Of a stretch of 64,000 nucleotides of DNA, positions 16,365-24,904 are shown piece after piece. The notes under the pieces were generated by a model. It was not told the origin of the DNA, ran no database searches, and saw only the letters and a program-made list of their open reading frames with translations. The first letter of the stretch is position 1. Each line of letters starts with the position of its first letter. Source of the stretch: a virus; the IMG/VR virus record IMGVR_UViG_3300008267_000004, positions 123,451-187,450 of that record; one strand, given 5' to 3'. A program made the translations under genes and the position numbers.

Positions 16365-16637
16365 TTAATCTTCTAAAACATCTTTTAGAACATTCTGTAC
16401 CATACCTTCTGGCAGATTTTCCATAAACGCTTCTAATGCTTCTCTTGGAATTTGAGATTCCTCTAAAACTTCTAGAAAATCTATAATCGCATCTTTAGAA
16501 ACGAACTCTGCATCAGCATCTTCTGCATATCCATAGGCATAGCTTTCTACCAAAGTCTCTGTGTGATCTTTTTCTTTTTCAACACGTTGGACTTCTTCTG
16601 CAATAATTTGCTTTAATTCGCCTCTTGTAATTTGCAT
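16365..16637 (-). CDS. MQIT-tagged small acidic protein
   Basis: 90 residues. The tag 'MQITRGELKQIIAEEVQRVE' has an I-A-E site. The rest is acidic and helical ('FLEVLEESQIPREALEAFME') with no known motif. It follows the large acidic/basic core-like protein with a 9-base gap, so both are probably head components or cargo. Confidence 0.6.
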   Translation of the reverse strand: MQITRGELKQIIAEEVQRVEKEKDHTETLVESYAYGYAEDADAEFVSKDAIIDFLEVLEESQIPREALEAFMENLPEGMVQNVLKDVLED

Positions 16638-16646
16638 AGTGATTCC

Positions 16647-17606
16647 TTATTTGTGTTTGTTGCTACCTTTTCCAGTCAAACCGCTGGTTTTCTTGTGAGT
16701 TGTTGTATGCCCACCAGAAGATTTTAGAGGTGTCATTTCATGACCACCTTCACCTTTTTTAGACCACTTCATATTCTTGTGTTTAGAATATAGTTTATCT
16801 TTATTCTTTCCCTTTGAAGCCAAACCAGAACCTGAAGATTTTCCATGTGTTACTTTGTGGCTTTTTTCTTCTTCTAGTTTCTTTTTCTTAGCTTCGGCTT
16901 CTTTTTTCTTTGCCTGCATTTTCTTCTTAACGTCTTTAGCTTTTTTATCTTCTGGTTTTTTCTTGGCTTCTGCTAATAATCTAGCAGTTACTCTGCGTAA
17001 TACATTTTCTACTAACTCAGATTTATTCATGAATCGAGATTCTTTTAGTTCTTCTTCATCCATCTCTTCTTCTTCATTCATTTCATCTTCTTCTTGATAC
17101 ATATCTTCTTCATTCATTTCATCTTCTTCGTCGCCTTCGCCATCTTCCTCATCGCCCATATCCATTTCGTCGTCGCCCATGTCTACATCGCCCATGTCGT
17201 CGTCATCCATGTCTACGTCAAACTCTCCACCTTCTTCGTCGTCTTCGACTGTTCCTTCAACGCCTAAAGCGTCTAGAACAGCTTGAACAACTCTTTTTGC
17301 GACCTCTGGAGATACGGCACCAGATTCTTCATCAGAAAAATCTGCTCCTTCATCATCTCCAAAATCCATATCCTCACCGTCTTCAGAATCTTCTTCATCT
17401 CCGCCTAAATCTAATTCTTCGGCTTCTTCTTGTGTATCCATATCTGGACGGCCATATTTTTTAGCCACTTCGCTTTCTTTCATTTCTTCTTCTTCGTTAT
17501 ATCCCGGTCCTGATTCACTTAAGAATCTGTCGGTTAGTGGCTCAAGATTTGCAAGTCTCATAAACTTGCGAATTGTTGATTCTTCTAGCAATTGTTTTTT
17601 ACTCAT
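16647..17606 (-). CDS. Acidic/basic two-part protein, predicted head core or internal protein
   Basis: 319 residues. The N-terminus 'LLEESTIRKFMRLANLEPL' followed by 'RFLSESG' is a conserved-looking tag. Residues about 60-190 are extremely acidic (Asp/Glu/Met-rich). A second helix ends in 'RLLAEAKKK', an L-A-E|A site. The last 100 residues are a Lys/Gly/Ser/His-rich basic tail. Cleavage would separate an acidic scaffold-like half from a DNA-binding half, as in T4 core and internal proteins. Upstream lie TATAAATA and ACTATTTA boxes. Function inferred. Confidence 0.6.
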   Translation of the reverse strand: MSKKQLLEESTIRKFMRLANLEPLTDRFLSESGPGYNEEEEMKESEVAKKYGRPDMDTQEEAEELDLGGDEEDSEDGEDMDFGDDEGADFSDEESGAVSPEVAKRVVQAVLDALGVEGTVEDDEEGGEFDVDMDDDDMGDVDMGDDEMDMGDEEDGEGDEEDEMNEEDMYQEEDEMNEEEEMDEEELKESRFMNKSELVENVLRRVTARLLAEAKKKPEDKKAKDVKKKMQAKKKEAEAKKKKLEEEKSHKVTHGKSSGSGLASKGKNKDKLYSKHKNMKWSKKGEGGHEMTPLKSSGGHTTTHKKTSGLTGKGSNKHK

Positions 17607-17644
17607 ATAAGGTATCTCCTAAAAAGATTGATGTTCTTAACAAA

Positions 17645-17652
17645 TAAATAGT
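17645..17652 (-). promoter_or_regulatory. ACTATTTA motif copy 3
   Basis: ACTATTTATTTG on the coding strand, about 40 bases upstream of the acidic/basic core-protein start. Confidence 0.35.
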
Positions 17653-17674
17653 GTGTAAATCCTAGAAAGGATTT

Positions 17675-17682
17675 TATTTATA
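17675..17682 (-). promoter_or_regulatory. T4-like late promoter box
   Basis: An exact TATAAATA on the coding strand, 68 bases upstream of the acidic/basic core-like gene and immediately after the stop of the sigma-like gene. Inference of late use rests on the T4 consensus. Confidence 0.5.
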
Positions 17683-17940
17683 CTATAAATAGTAAGAATC
17701 CTTCAAAGAGGCTTTTATTTTTTCTTTAGCTGTGTCTTCTATTTGTTTTACCCTAACAAAAGATAAGCCTATACGCTCCGATACCTCTCTCAGTGTCAAC
17801 TCACCATATTTATCCGCCGCAATAACAGCGCAATTTAGATCATCTTCATAATTCATCCAATTTCTGCAATCTTTATTCGGGCATGATTCATCTAATTTAA
17901 TGCAGGCTTCTGTACATGTTTTAAATTTATATTCACTCAT
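17683..17940 (-). CDS. Sigma region-4-like transcription protein with Cys cluster
   Basis: 85 residues. The C-terminal half, 'LTLREVSERIGLSFVRVKQI', is a typical sigma70 region 4.2 helix-turn-helix. The N-terminal half has five or six Cys ('CTEACIKLDESCPNKDC') that may bind zinc. Regions 2 and 3 are missing, so it is not a full sigma. It may tether to RNA polymerase beta-flap, like T4 gp33 for late transcription, or act as a co-activator or repressor. Its last codons include an ACTATTTA copy (17686-17693). Confidence 0.75.
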   Translation of the reverse strand: MSEYKFKTCTEACIKLDESCPNKDCRNWMNYEDDLNCAVIAADKYGELTLREVSERIGLSFVRVKQIEDTAKEKIKASLKDSYYL

Positions 17941-18281
17941 AGGTCTGGATTCTCCATCGCTATAATATCAAAAATATCTTTAATCTCCTCTTCATTTAAT
18001 CCAAAATTTTCTTCATTTTGTCTTAATTGCTTAAGATCTTTTTTTATATTTTTTTTACTTCTAGCACTTTTTTCTTTTTCAATTTTTTTATATATGAAAG
18101 ACATAAACTCTTCATCTTTATTTTCATAAGCTTCCATACACATTCTAAAAAATTTAGCTTGCGCTAAATCATCATATCTTAACTGTATTCTAAATCTAGC
18201 ATGAAAATTTTCATCAGCAAAAAATACTACCTTTTTCTCTCCGGGTTTATGCTTTCGAGAGAATGTGTGTCCAGCTTTCAT
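17937..18281 (-). CDS. Ribbon-helix-helix-like or hypothetical conserved marine-phage protein
   Basis: 114 residues from the ATG at 18279-18281 (AGGA 6 bases upstream); longer starts lie deeper inside the GMP reductase gene. 'VVFFADENFHARFRIQLRYD' then 'LAQAKFFRMCMEAY' resembles a strand followed by two helices as in RHH repressors. It ends 'IKDIFDIIAMENPDL', a block I associate with marine T4-like phages. It overlaps both neighbours. Possible DNA-binding regulator. Confidence 0.6.
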   Translation of the reverse strand: MKAGHTFSRKHKPGEKKVVFFADENFHARFRIQLRYDDLAQAKFFRMCMEAYENKDEEFMSFIYKKIEKEKSARSKKNIKKDLKQLRQNEENFGLNEEEIKDIFDIIAMENPDL

Positions 18282-19302
18282 GTTGTCCTGCCGTTGTTTG
18301 CTGGACGTATTTTGCGAGTCTTTTAAATTCATCAATGCTTCTTGCTCCAGTATATGAGAACCCACTTTTAATTCCTCCTACGATATCCATAAATAGTGGC
18401 TCAAGTTCTCCTTTGTATGGAATAGTTGTAGAAATTCCTTCTGGTGCGGATGATTTACCTCTCCAATCATTCTGAGCTTCACGACTAGCCATACCACGAT
18501 AAACTTTACGCATACCGTTTGCGGTTGAAAGCAATTCTCCTGGCGCTTCTTTAGTTCCGGCTAGCATCGATCCAAGCATTACAAAATCAGCACCAACGGC
18601 TAAAGCTTTTACAATGTCTCCGCTATTTTTAATTCCCCCGTCAGCAATAATCGCAGGAGCTTTTTGTCCACATGCATAAAAGTAACTTTTCTTACTCCTA
18701 GCGCAATCCTGCAAAGCTGTAACACTTGGAACCCCATGACCAGTGTTTAACCTAGTGCTACAAATAGATCCGTTTCCAATACCAACTTTAACTGAATCAG
18801 CTCCCCAACCAGCCAAATCTTCATATGCATCTGATGTTGCAACATTACCAGCCATAACGTGTTTAATATTTGAATTTTGTTTCAATTTATCAATTGCATT
18901 TTTCATATGCATATGATGACCATGAGCAATATCAATACAAATAAAATCAGCACCAGCGGCGGTTAGCGCAAATGCTCTTTCATCAAAATCCCCAGTTGCA
19001 CCTACTGCGGCACCAACAAATTTTGTTCCATTACGTTTTGCTTCTCTAACCAGTGTAACTTGTTCTGGTATTGTGTTATACCTGTGTATAATAGCACAAC
19101 CACCAAGTCTACTAATTGACTCTGCCATATCTAAACCAGATACAGTATCCATCGGAGCAGAAAAAATGGGAACTTCCAACTCAATTTCATCAGAAAGTTT
19201 ATTGGCTATTGATACTTCTGACCTTGATTGAATATCAGAATAATTCGGAATTAATAAAATATCATCATATGTTAGTGCTAGATTGTTTTTGCTGCAACTC
19301 AT
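18247..19302 (-). CDS. IMP dehydrogenase / GMP reductase family enzyme
   Basis: About 351 residues from the ATG at 19302, which has AAGAGG before it. It is a TIM-barrel without CBS domains. '[12 protein letters not shown]', the catalytic Cys loop '[13 protein letters not shown]', and the phosphate loops '[20 protein letters not shown]' and '[15 protein letters not shown]' are intact. The absence of CBS and the short flap favour GMP reductase (GMP to IMP), but the loop does not settle it. It would rebalance purine pools for phage DNA synthesis. Confidence 0.85.
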   Translation of the reverse strand: MSCSKNNLALTYDDILLIPNYSDIQSRSEVSIANKLSDEIELEVPIFSAPMDTVSGLDMAESISRLGGCAIIHRYNTIPEQVTLVREAKRNGTKFVGAAVGATGDFDERAFALTAAGADFICIDIAHGHHMHMKNAIDKLKQNSNIKHVMAGNVATSDAYEDLAGWGADSVKVGIGNGSICSTRLNTGHGVPSVTALQDCARSKKSYFYACGQKAPAIIADGGIKNSGDIVKALAVGADFVMLGSMLAGTKEAPGELLSTANGMRKVYRGMASREAQNDWRGKSSAPEGISTTIPYKGELEPLFMDIVGGIKSGFSYTGARSIDEFKRLAKYVQQTTAGQHESWTHILSKA

Positions 19303-19519
19303 GTTTCCTCTTTTCATAACACTCGGGACAATATAAGTCCACTCGTTTTTGTTCGTTATATACCTCTACGAACCATGTCATCACCATTTCTTTGTTAAGT
19401 TTATCATAACTTTTTTTACAAGTCAAGCACTCTGTGGGTATATTTAACATTAAATTTATTTTTTCTACATTTTCTTTGCCCATTTGCTTTTCTAGACTTC
19501 TTTTTTGTTTTCTATTCAT
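19265..19519 (-). CDS. Small zinc-ribbon-like protein
   Basis: 84 residues from the ATG at 19517-19519 (GAGGA upstream). Two Cys pairs, 'CLTCKKSYDK' and 'YCPECYEK', about 30 residues apart, could form one zinc site. The N-terminus is Lys/Arg-rich. It overlaps the start of the IMPDH-like gene. Function unknown; nucleic-acid or protein binding is plausible. Confidence 0.6.
   Translation of the reverse strand: MNRKQKRSLEKQMGKENVEKINLMLNIPTECLTCKKSYDKLNKEMVMTWFVEVYNEQKRVDLYCPECYEKRKHELQQKQSSTNI
19398..19426 (-). promoter_or_regulatory. Possible internal sigma70 promoter for the IMPDH-like gene
   Basis: TTGACT (19421-19426), a 17-bp spacer and TAAACT with TGA before it. It lies inside the zinc-ribbon gene, so coding constraint may explain part of the match. 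Confidence 0.35.
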
Positions 19520-19540
19520 ATGTTCCTCAAAAAAGCACAT

Positions 19541-19570
19541 AAAAAACCCGTGGTGTTTTGGCACCACGGG
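19541..19570 (-). terminator. Terminator after dUTPase
   Basis: A 9-bp GC-rich stem (19547-19555 with 19562-19570) followed on the minus strand by TTTTTT. Located directly after the dUTPase stop. Confidence 0.9.
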
Positions 19571-19576
19571 TTAATT

Positions 19577-20059
19577 TTATCGGGTTCCTGTGCTACCAAA
19601 ACCTCCCGAGCCACGCTTATCACCACTTACATCAAATTCCTCGACTTCCACCAATTGTGAGTTGTAAACTCGTTGAACTGTAAATTGAGCAATCTTATCA
19701 TGATGCCCAATCCTAATTTCATCTTTTGTTCCATTATGGACAACAATACCCCAAGGGCCAGTATAATATGAATCAACTAGTCCAAGAATAACGAACTTGC
19801 CTTTACTGTTCATACCGCTACGACCACGGATATCACAAGCCCAGCCTTCAGGTGGCATAATAGCAATATTAGTTGGAACAATAGTCGTTGCTCCTGAGAT
19901 GATTAACATGCCTCCTGGGCAATCGGCATATAAATCCCATGCTGCATCTTCGTGATGTGCTTTTTGCGGGCCTTTAGCTGTTTGTGTTAATTTCTTCCAC
20001 TGTAGACGAACTGATTGATCCATTAGAACATCTACTCCATCAATTTTAATGCTTCCCAT
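19577..20059 (-). CDS. dut: dUTPase
   Basis: 160 residues with all five trimeric dUTPase motifs: 'EDAAWDLYA' (1), 'IRGRSGMN' (2), 'GLVDSYYTG' (3), 'KIAQFTVQRV' (4) and the Gly-rich 'RGSGGFGSTG' (5). It hydrolyses dUTP to dUMP, keeping uracil out of phage DNA and feeding ThyX. It starts 1 base after the cytidylyltransferase-like gene and ends in a strong terminator. Confidence 0.93.
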   Translation of the reverse strand: MGSIKIDGVDVLMDQSVRLQWKKLTQTAKGPQKAHHEDAAWDLYADCPGGMLIISGATTIVPTNIAIMPPEGWACDIRGRSGMNSKGKFVILGLVDSYYTGPWGIVVHNGTKDEIRIGHHDKIAQFTVQRVYNSQLVEVEEFDVSGDKRGSGGFGSTGTR

Positions 20060-20060
20060 T

Positions 20061-20462
20061 TTAATCCTTTCGGCTCAATAGCCAAGATGAACTTTGAATT
20101 TTTGCACCTAAACCATCAATAATTGCAATACCTAATTCTCTACAAATTTTTGATTCGGGTATTTCATAGGTGTATCTATCTCCGCCTTTGGCAAAAATAT
20201 CAGGTCTAACAAGCCATAGCGTTTTACACACCGTAGGATCTACATCTGCTGATAGAATTGCCATGTCAACACAACTTAAAGATCTAACAATTTGTAATCT
20301 CTCTTGCTCATCCATAAACTCTTTAGAGCCTTTAAGTTTTACTTGAAAGTCATTATTGACGATAACAATAAGCTTATCACCGAGAGTTTTAGCTCTCTCA
20401 AGATACTCTACATGTCCTTTATGTAGAGGATTGAAGTAACCACTTGCTGCTACGATTTTCAT
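20061..20462 (-). CDS. Cytidylyltransferase-like nucleotidyltransferase
   Basis: 133 residues, single-domain. 'GYFNPLHKGHVEYLERAK' is the HxGH nucleotide-binding motif, and 'IQSSSWLLSR' replaces the usual ISTT-type second motif. It resembles glycerol-3-phosphate cytidylyltransferase and the C-terminal domain of RfaE/HldE. It would couple CTP or ATP to a phosphorylated sugar or alcohol. The substrate is unknown, and the neighbours are nucleotide-metabolism genes. Confidence 0.8.
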   Translation of the reverse strand: MKIVAASGYFNPLHKGHVEYLERAKTLGDKLIVIVNNDFQVKLKGSKEFMDEQERLQIVRSLSCVDMAILSADVDPTVCKTLWLVRPDIFAKGGDRYTYEIPESKICRELGIAIIDGLGAKIQSSSWLLSRKD

Positions 20463-20689
20463 GTTTCTATCCTTTTATAGAAAAAGTATACTACTTTCTC
20501 CCTATTTGAATTTAGTTTTAAAGATTCTTGTATTTGAGTTTTTATACCCTCATTGGAGCAGTACAGATTTTTTTCTGAGACTCCTTCAATATAAAAATCA
20601 AATTTTTCTTCTGGATATGGTTCTCCGACCACATATACATTAGATTCAATCTGTAAAAATTCCCATATTTCTTCGTTTTCTAACGACAT
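20459..20689 (-). CDS. Hypothetical small protein
   Basis: 76 residues with GGAGG upstream. An alternating beta/alpha pattern with no recognised motif. Its stop overlaps the start of the cytidylyltransferase-like gene. Confidence 0.6.
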   Translation of the reverse strand: MSLENEEIWEFLQIESNVYVVGEPYPEEKFDFYIEGVSEKNLYCSNEGIKTQIQESLKLNSNREKVVYFFYKRIET

Positions 20690-20704
20690 TCATTTTGCCT
20701 CCAA

Positions 20705-23700
20705 TTATCCTAATAGTTTAAAATTATGCTTAATGCTTCTAGTGCTAAATCCCCAATCATCATGTTGAAGTTTTCCGAGGTATGGTCTATTTAACCAGAC
20801 CTTATCTTTTTTAGGATCAACACCCCAGCATTTAATACTGGTCAGCTGATTTGTATTATCCGTAACTTCAAGTATCCAATAGATTTTACCGTTTTTGGTT
20901 TTCTTTTCGGTATATTTACGTGGAATAAACCATACAACCTGGTTTAAGTCTTCATTTTCCTCAAACATGCTGATGGGTGGAATATACTTCTCCTCCAGTC
21001 GTTTTAAAGTGGGTGCATCCATAACAAGACTTATCGGATAAATACCGGATAATGATACCAAGTTTTCAATTTTTTCTTCAACAGAAAAATCTCCTTCTGG
21101 TTTATATTTTTGGATATTTTCATCCAATTTTTTCTTAGTTTTTGGTCTGTCCACTACAACTGCTGACCAGAAATGTTTTAATCCACTAAAACGATTATCC
21201 ACTAATGAATTCATTGCTTCGGTTCTAACTAGAGCATCAAGAGCTTTTTTATTTACCTTACTATAGATAATTTCATCGTGAAATAATATTTCTTCAACTG
21301 TCTTAAATGGACGATATTTCATAATCTGATCAATGGCTACTTCACCGAGACCTTTAACCGAAGTCAAGGGCTGGATAAGAGTTTTGCCATCATCGCCAAC
21401 TTCCCATTTAACTCCAGACGAGTTAATATCTAATCGACGAATATTATATCCATAGCCTTTAGCTGTAGCAATAGCCTGCTCTTTTCTATCTTCCGGTTCT
21501 TTATCTAGGAATGCAGCGAGCCATTCCGCTGGGTGATAATGAAAAAGATAGGCACACTGGTAAGATAGAATGGAATAACAAACAGCGTGAGACAAATTGA
21601 ACCCGTAACCAGAGAAAAATTCCATAGTTTTCCATAGATTTTCTGCATCGACTTTTCTAATGTTTTTTTCCATGCAGCCGTCCACAAATTTTCCATATAG
21701 TTTCTCCTTTACTTGGGCTTCCTTACCAGTACCTTTTTTAGTTAATACCTTACGAAGTTCATTACCTTCATCAAGCGAAATATCTTTTCCAAGTTTATGA
21801 GCAAGCAGGCTCAATTGTTCTTGGAACACGATAAATCCATATGTCTCTTCTGTTACTTCTTTTACTACATCATGCATATAGAAAATATCGCTTGGATTAT
21901 TTTTTGCTTCGATGTATTTTGTATGTACGTTTGCAGAAAGTGGACCGGGACGATAGATAGAAGTAATGGCGGCAATATCTACAATGCTTTTTGGTTTTGC
22001 CTGCATACAAAACTTTTGAGCACCCATGTTAGTAAACTGAAATGTACCACAGAAGTTTCCCTCTCCAAATACATAATCATAGACTTTTTGATCATTTAGA
22101 TCAATCTTGTCTGGATGTAGATTATCACGATAATACTTCTTCACATCTTCAAACGTTGGATTTTTAATCCCATGTTTACGCTTTAAGATGTGCTCAATAC
22201 AAGTTTCGATCATCCTTAGCGATGCTAGACCAAGAATATCAAATTTAATGAATCCAAGAGGTTCCAAATGACGTACAGTTTGGCCCTCAGTCCAAGGAGT
22301 TTGTGTTACTCCACCACTATTAATCAACGGCATTTTTTCGTTGATATTTTCTGCAAATAGTACACCACCAGCATGACGGGAAATACTGCGAATCTGACCC
22401 TGTAGGTTCTCTACATGCGTAGCTACATCTGGATATCTCTCCAAATATCCACGGAGCGACGGAGAGTGCTCTTTCAGTTCTTCCCAAGTCGGAATATAAA
22501 CACCAGCGGTAATTCCGTGAATACGTTTACATACAGGAATTGCCTCTGCTTGCATCTTGCTGGTTACTTCATTTACCTCTTGAAATGGAATATCGTAAAG
22601 CTTAGAGATATCCTTAATCAGTGAACGAATTTGTAGGGTGTTGTAGTTGGAGATTGGAACTACAGTATTTTCACCATACTTTGCAATCATCAATTCTTTG
22701 ATTGCCATTGGATCACTTACGTCGAAGTCAATATCAGGATAATCCTTTGCGTTCTTACGAATAAAACGTGAGAACTGAAGTTTATACTTGATTGGATCGA
22801 CTTCTGTAATATCAAGAAGGTACGATACTAGAGAGCCAGCACCAGATCCACGACCACCACCACAAAGTTGTACATCTTTAGCGTCATTAGCAATATTTTT
22901 CATTGTTAGGAAGTAACGAGAAAAACCACGATCCTTGATCGTGTGAAGTTCTTCCTTTAGACGATCAACATATACATTATCTTTGTGTAGTCCAGCTGCT
23001 TTTAGCTTTTCAATTGCAATTTTAGCTAGAGCAGAGTCGGCACTTTCGCCTTCTGGAATTACGAATGATGGCAATTTTACTTCTGTATCTGGTACATAAT
23101 TCTCGATACGATTTTTTACAATATCGCTAGTTCTCTCGATACTTTCAGCGATAAGATCATCATCGTATTTAAATCCTAGTTTCTTAGAAGTCTCTTTATA
23201 AAATTGAAATAGTTGATCACCGTTTTTTGGATATAGTTGATAAGCCATTTCTTCTAGAGAAACAGGGAGGTTGCCCATAGATAGCTCTTCTTTGTTTTTT
23301 CCAAGCCATCCAAGCATTTTGTAAATTTCACGATCCTTCCAAAGGTCTGGTGAAGGATAGTGGGCATCACAAGTTGTTACAAGCTTAAACCCATATTGTT
23401 GGGAAAGCTTGATAATATATTGATTTAGGATATGCTGTTCTGGTGCCATAGCCCATTGAAGTTCGCCATAAAAACGATCTCCAAAGATGTTCATCATCTG
23501 TTGAACAGTTTTTTCCATAGCACTATAAACAGCGGTCTCACCAGCATCTCGGTTACGCCAATAATCATTAGCAAGAACCCCACCCAAACAGGCAGAGGAA
23601 GCGATGATTCCTTCGCCATGTTGACGAAGCATATCGTAGTCAATACGGGGGAAACGGTAAAAGTTGTCACCACTATAACTGGTAGAAACCAGCTTAAAAA

Positions 23701-24142
23701 GATTGTTAAGACCTGTTTGGTTTTGGGCAACAAGAACAAGGTGGCTTCTTTGATTGAGGGCGCTTTTAATTCCTTTTTTTGTTTCAGATTCATCTTCGAC
23801 AACCAAACCAATTTCATCATCAACCTGTTTTGCAAGTTTTGCATCATCTTCATATCTTTCCTTTTCTTTTTTCCAGTCTGGAATTGAAGGATGGACATAG
23901 GCTTCAATTCCATACATAACCTTAAAATCAGTTTTACCTTCGTCCTTCATTTTCTTTGACTTCATAAAGGCATAAGAAAAAGAGTTCATATTACCATGAT
24001 TAGTAAATGCAATACCATCCAAACCATTACCGTAAGCATAATCAATATGCTCGTCGGGAAAGCCTAGACCATCGAAAATACTAAATGTATCGTGATTGTG
24101 TAGATTTGCGAACTTTAGGTTTGAATTTTTACGATCAGACAT
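20705..24142 (-). CDS. dnaE: DNA polymerase III alpha subunit (DnaE type)
   Basis: 1145 residues, about the size of bacterial DnaE. An N-terminal PHP domain ('NLHNHDTFSIFDG', 'FTNHGNMN') precedes the polymerase core with 'GGGRGSGAGSLVSYLL' and the catalytic 'YPDIDFDVSD' (about 468-477). Helix-hairpin-helix and OB-like C-terminal parts follow ('TSVKGLGEVAIDQI', 'NGKIYWILEVTD'). It is a complete family C replicase, unusual in T4-like phages, which normally carry a family B enzyme. Strong promoter and leader hairpin upstream. Confidence 0.93.
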   Translation of the reverse strand: MSDRKNSNLKFANLHNHDTFSIFDGLGFPDEHIDYAYGNGLDGIAFTNHGNMNSFSYAFMKSKKMKDEGKTDFKVMYGIEAYVHPSIPDWKKEKERYEDDAKLAKQVDDEIGLVVEDESETKKGIKSALNQRSHLVLVAQNQTGLNNLFKLVSTSYSGDNFYRFPRIDYDMLRQHGEGIIASSACLGGVLANDYWRNRDAGETAVYSAMEKTVQQMMNIFGDRFYGELQWAMAPEQHILNQYIIKLSQQYGFKLVTTCDAHYPSPDLWKDREIYKMLGWLGKNKEELSMGNLPVSLEEMAYQLYPKNGDQLFQFYKETSKKLGFKYDDDLIAESIERTSDIVKNRIENYVPDTEVKLPSFVIPEGESADSALAKIAIEKLKAAGLHKDNVYVDRLKEELHTIKDRGFSRYFLTMKNIANDAKDVQLCGGGRGSGAGSLVSYLLDITEVDPIKYKLQFSRFIRKNAKDYPDIDFDVSDPMAIKELMIAKYGENTVVPISNYNTLQIRSLIKDISKLYDIPFQEVNEVTSKMQAEAIPVCKRIHGITAGVYIPTWEELKEHSPSLRGYLERYPDVATHVENLQGQIRSISRHAGGVLFAENINEKMPLINSGGVTQTPWTEGQTVRHLEPLGFIKFDILGLASLRMIETCIEHILKRKHGIKNPTFEDVKKYYRDNLHPDKIDLNDQKVYDYVFGEGNFCGTFQFTNMGAQKFCMQAKPKSIVDIAAITSIYRPGPLSANVHTKYIEAKNNPSDIFYMHDVVKEVTEETYGFIVFQEQLSLLAHKLGKDISLDEGNELRKVLTKKGTGKEAQVKEKLYGKFVDGCMEKNIRKVDAENLWKTMEFFSGYGFNLSHAVCYSILSYQCAYLFHYHPAEWLAAFLDKEPEDRKEQAIATAKGYGYNIRRLDINSSGVKWEVGDDGKTLIQPLTSVKGLGEVAIDQIMKYRPFKTVEEILFHDEIIYSKVNKKALDALVRTEAMNSLVDNRFSGLKHFWSAVVVDRPKTKKKLDENIQKYKPEGDFSVEEKIENLVSLSGIYPISLVMDAPTLKRLEEKYIPPISMFEENEDLNQVVWFIPRKYTEKKTKNGKIYWILEVTDNTNQLTSIKCWGVDPKKDKVWLNRPYLGKLQHDDWGFSTRSIKHNFKLLG

Positions 24143-24160
24143 TTATTCTCCAATAAGAAA

Positions 24161-24188
24161 GCCACCGATAGGTTCAACTATCAGTGGC
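24161..24188 (-). terminator. Leader hairpin / terminator overlapping the dnaE start region
   Basis: An 11-bp stem with one wobble pair (24161-24171 with 24178-24188), then TTTCTTATT on the minus strand. The promoter's start point should fall within the 5' arm, as at 9100-9132. Confidence 0.65.
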
Positions 24189-24189
24189 T

Positions 24190-24218
24190 ATTGTAGCACT
24201 GTAAATTCTCAGAGTCAA
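24190..24218 (-). promoter_or_regulatory. dnaE promoter
   Basis: TTGACT (24213-24218), a 17-bp spacer and TACAAT (24190-24195) with TGC just before it (extended -10). Confidence 0.8.
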
Positions 24219-24225
24219 GAAGTTT

Positions 24226-24489
24226 TTACTCTTCCATATTATTTTTGCCCACGACTGCTGCCTCAATATTGCTGTTTTTTAGTAATGCTACTTCATCTTC
24301 TGTTTGACTAGATACTATCGTATTATATAAATACCTTTTATTTTTTGGCTTCCAAAACGCAATAAATTTATAAAGGTTTGAAAAAAAGATTGCCCAATTT
24401 ATCCTATACATTCTTCTGTATTCTCTTTTTACTACAACAACTTCTTCTTTATTGAAGAGATCTTTCAATGTTGGTCCGATAAAATTCAT
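24226..24489 (-). CDS. Hypothetical small protein
   Basis: 87 residues with AGGAG upstream. An aromatic-rich basic centre ('YRRMYRINWAIFFSNLYKFI') may touch a membrane. No family is recognised. Last gene before the dnaE promoter. Confidence 0.55.
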   Translation of the reverse strand: MNFIGPTLKDLFNKEEVVVVKREYRRMYRINWAIFFSNLYKFIAFWKPKNKRYLYNTIVSSQTEDEVALLKNSNIEAAVVGKNNMEE

Positions 24490-24498
24490 AATTTTCTC

Positions 24499-24723
24499 CT
24501 ATTCCCAAAGACCGTATCTTCGAACATCCACTTGACCATCCATATGTTGCTGGACATATTCTTTTCGAGCTTCTGAAGCACCTTCTAGTGTTTTATGGAT
24601 TGATAAAATTTTTATCAGACCTGTTAACTCATCTGGTTGTCTTGCAACAATATAAACTGTCTCTGGCGCTGTACTATTTCTAAATTTCCAATCATAATAT
24701 AACTTTTTAAAAAATTTAATCAT
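24499..24723 (-). CDS. Hypothetical small protein (VYIV...A type)
   Basis: 74 residues. 'ETVYIVARQPDELTG', a 'KTLEGASEARKEYV' helix and 'VDVRRYGLWE' form a beta-beta-alpha-beta pattern shared with the first gene of this window and many tiny phage proteins. Function unknown. It overlaps the upstream gene by 8 bases. Confidence 0.6.
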   Translation of the reverse strand: MIKFFKKLYYDWKFRNSTAPETVYIVARQPDELTGLIKILSIHKTLEGASEARKEYVQQHMDGQVDVRRYGLWE

Positions 24724-24904
24724 TTATTTCTTCCTCCTTATACTCTCCTACTTTAAATCTAAGAGTAGACCACCAACAATTATCATTTCTCATATCAGCA
24801 TTTTTTTGCGCGTCATCTCTGTTTTCAAATAAAATAGGTTTTAAACTGCCGTCTGTTTCTATCCAGCTACCGGCATCACAATATCTGATAATAACGTATT
24901 TCAT
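24716..24904 (-). CDS. Hypothetical small protein
   Basis: 62 residues with AAGGA upstream. 'KPILFENRDDAQKNADMRN' is a strand followed by a helix as in DUF-type phage microproteins; the tail is acidic. Overlaps both neighbours. Confidence 0.6.
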   Translation of the reverse strand: MKYVIIRYCDAGSWIETDGSLKPILFENRDDAQKNADMRNDNCWWSTLRFKVGEYKEEEIND

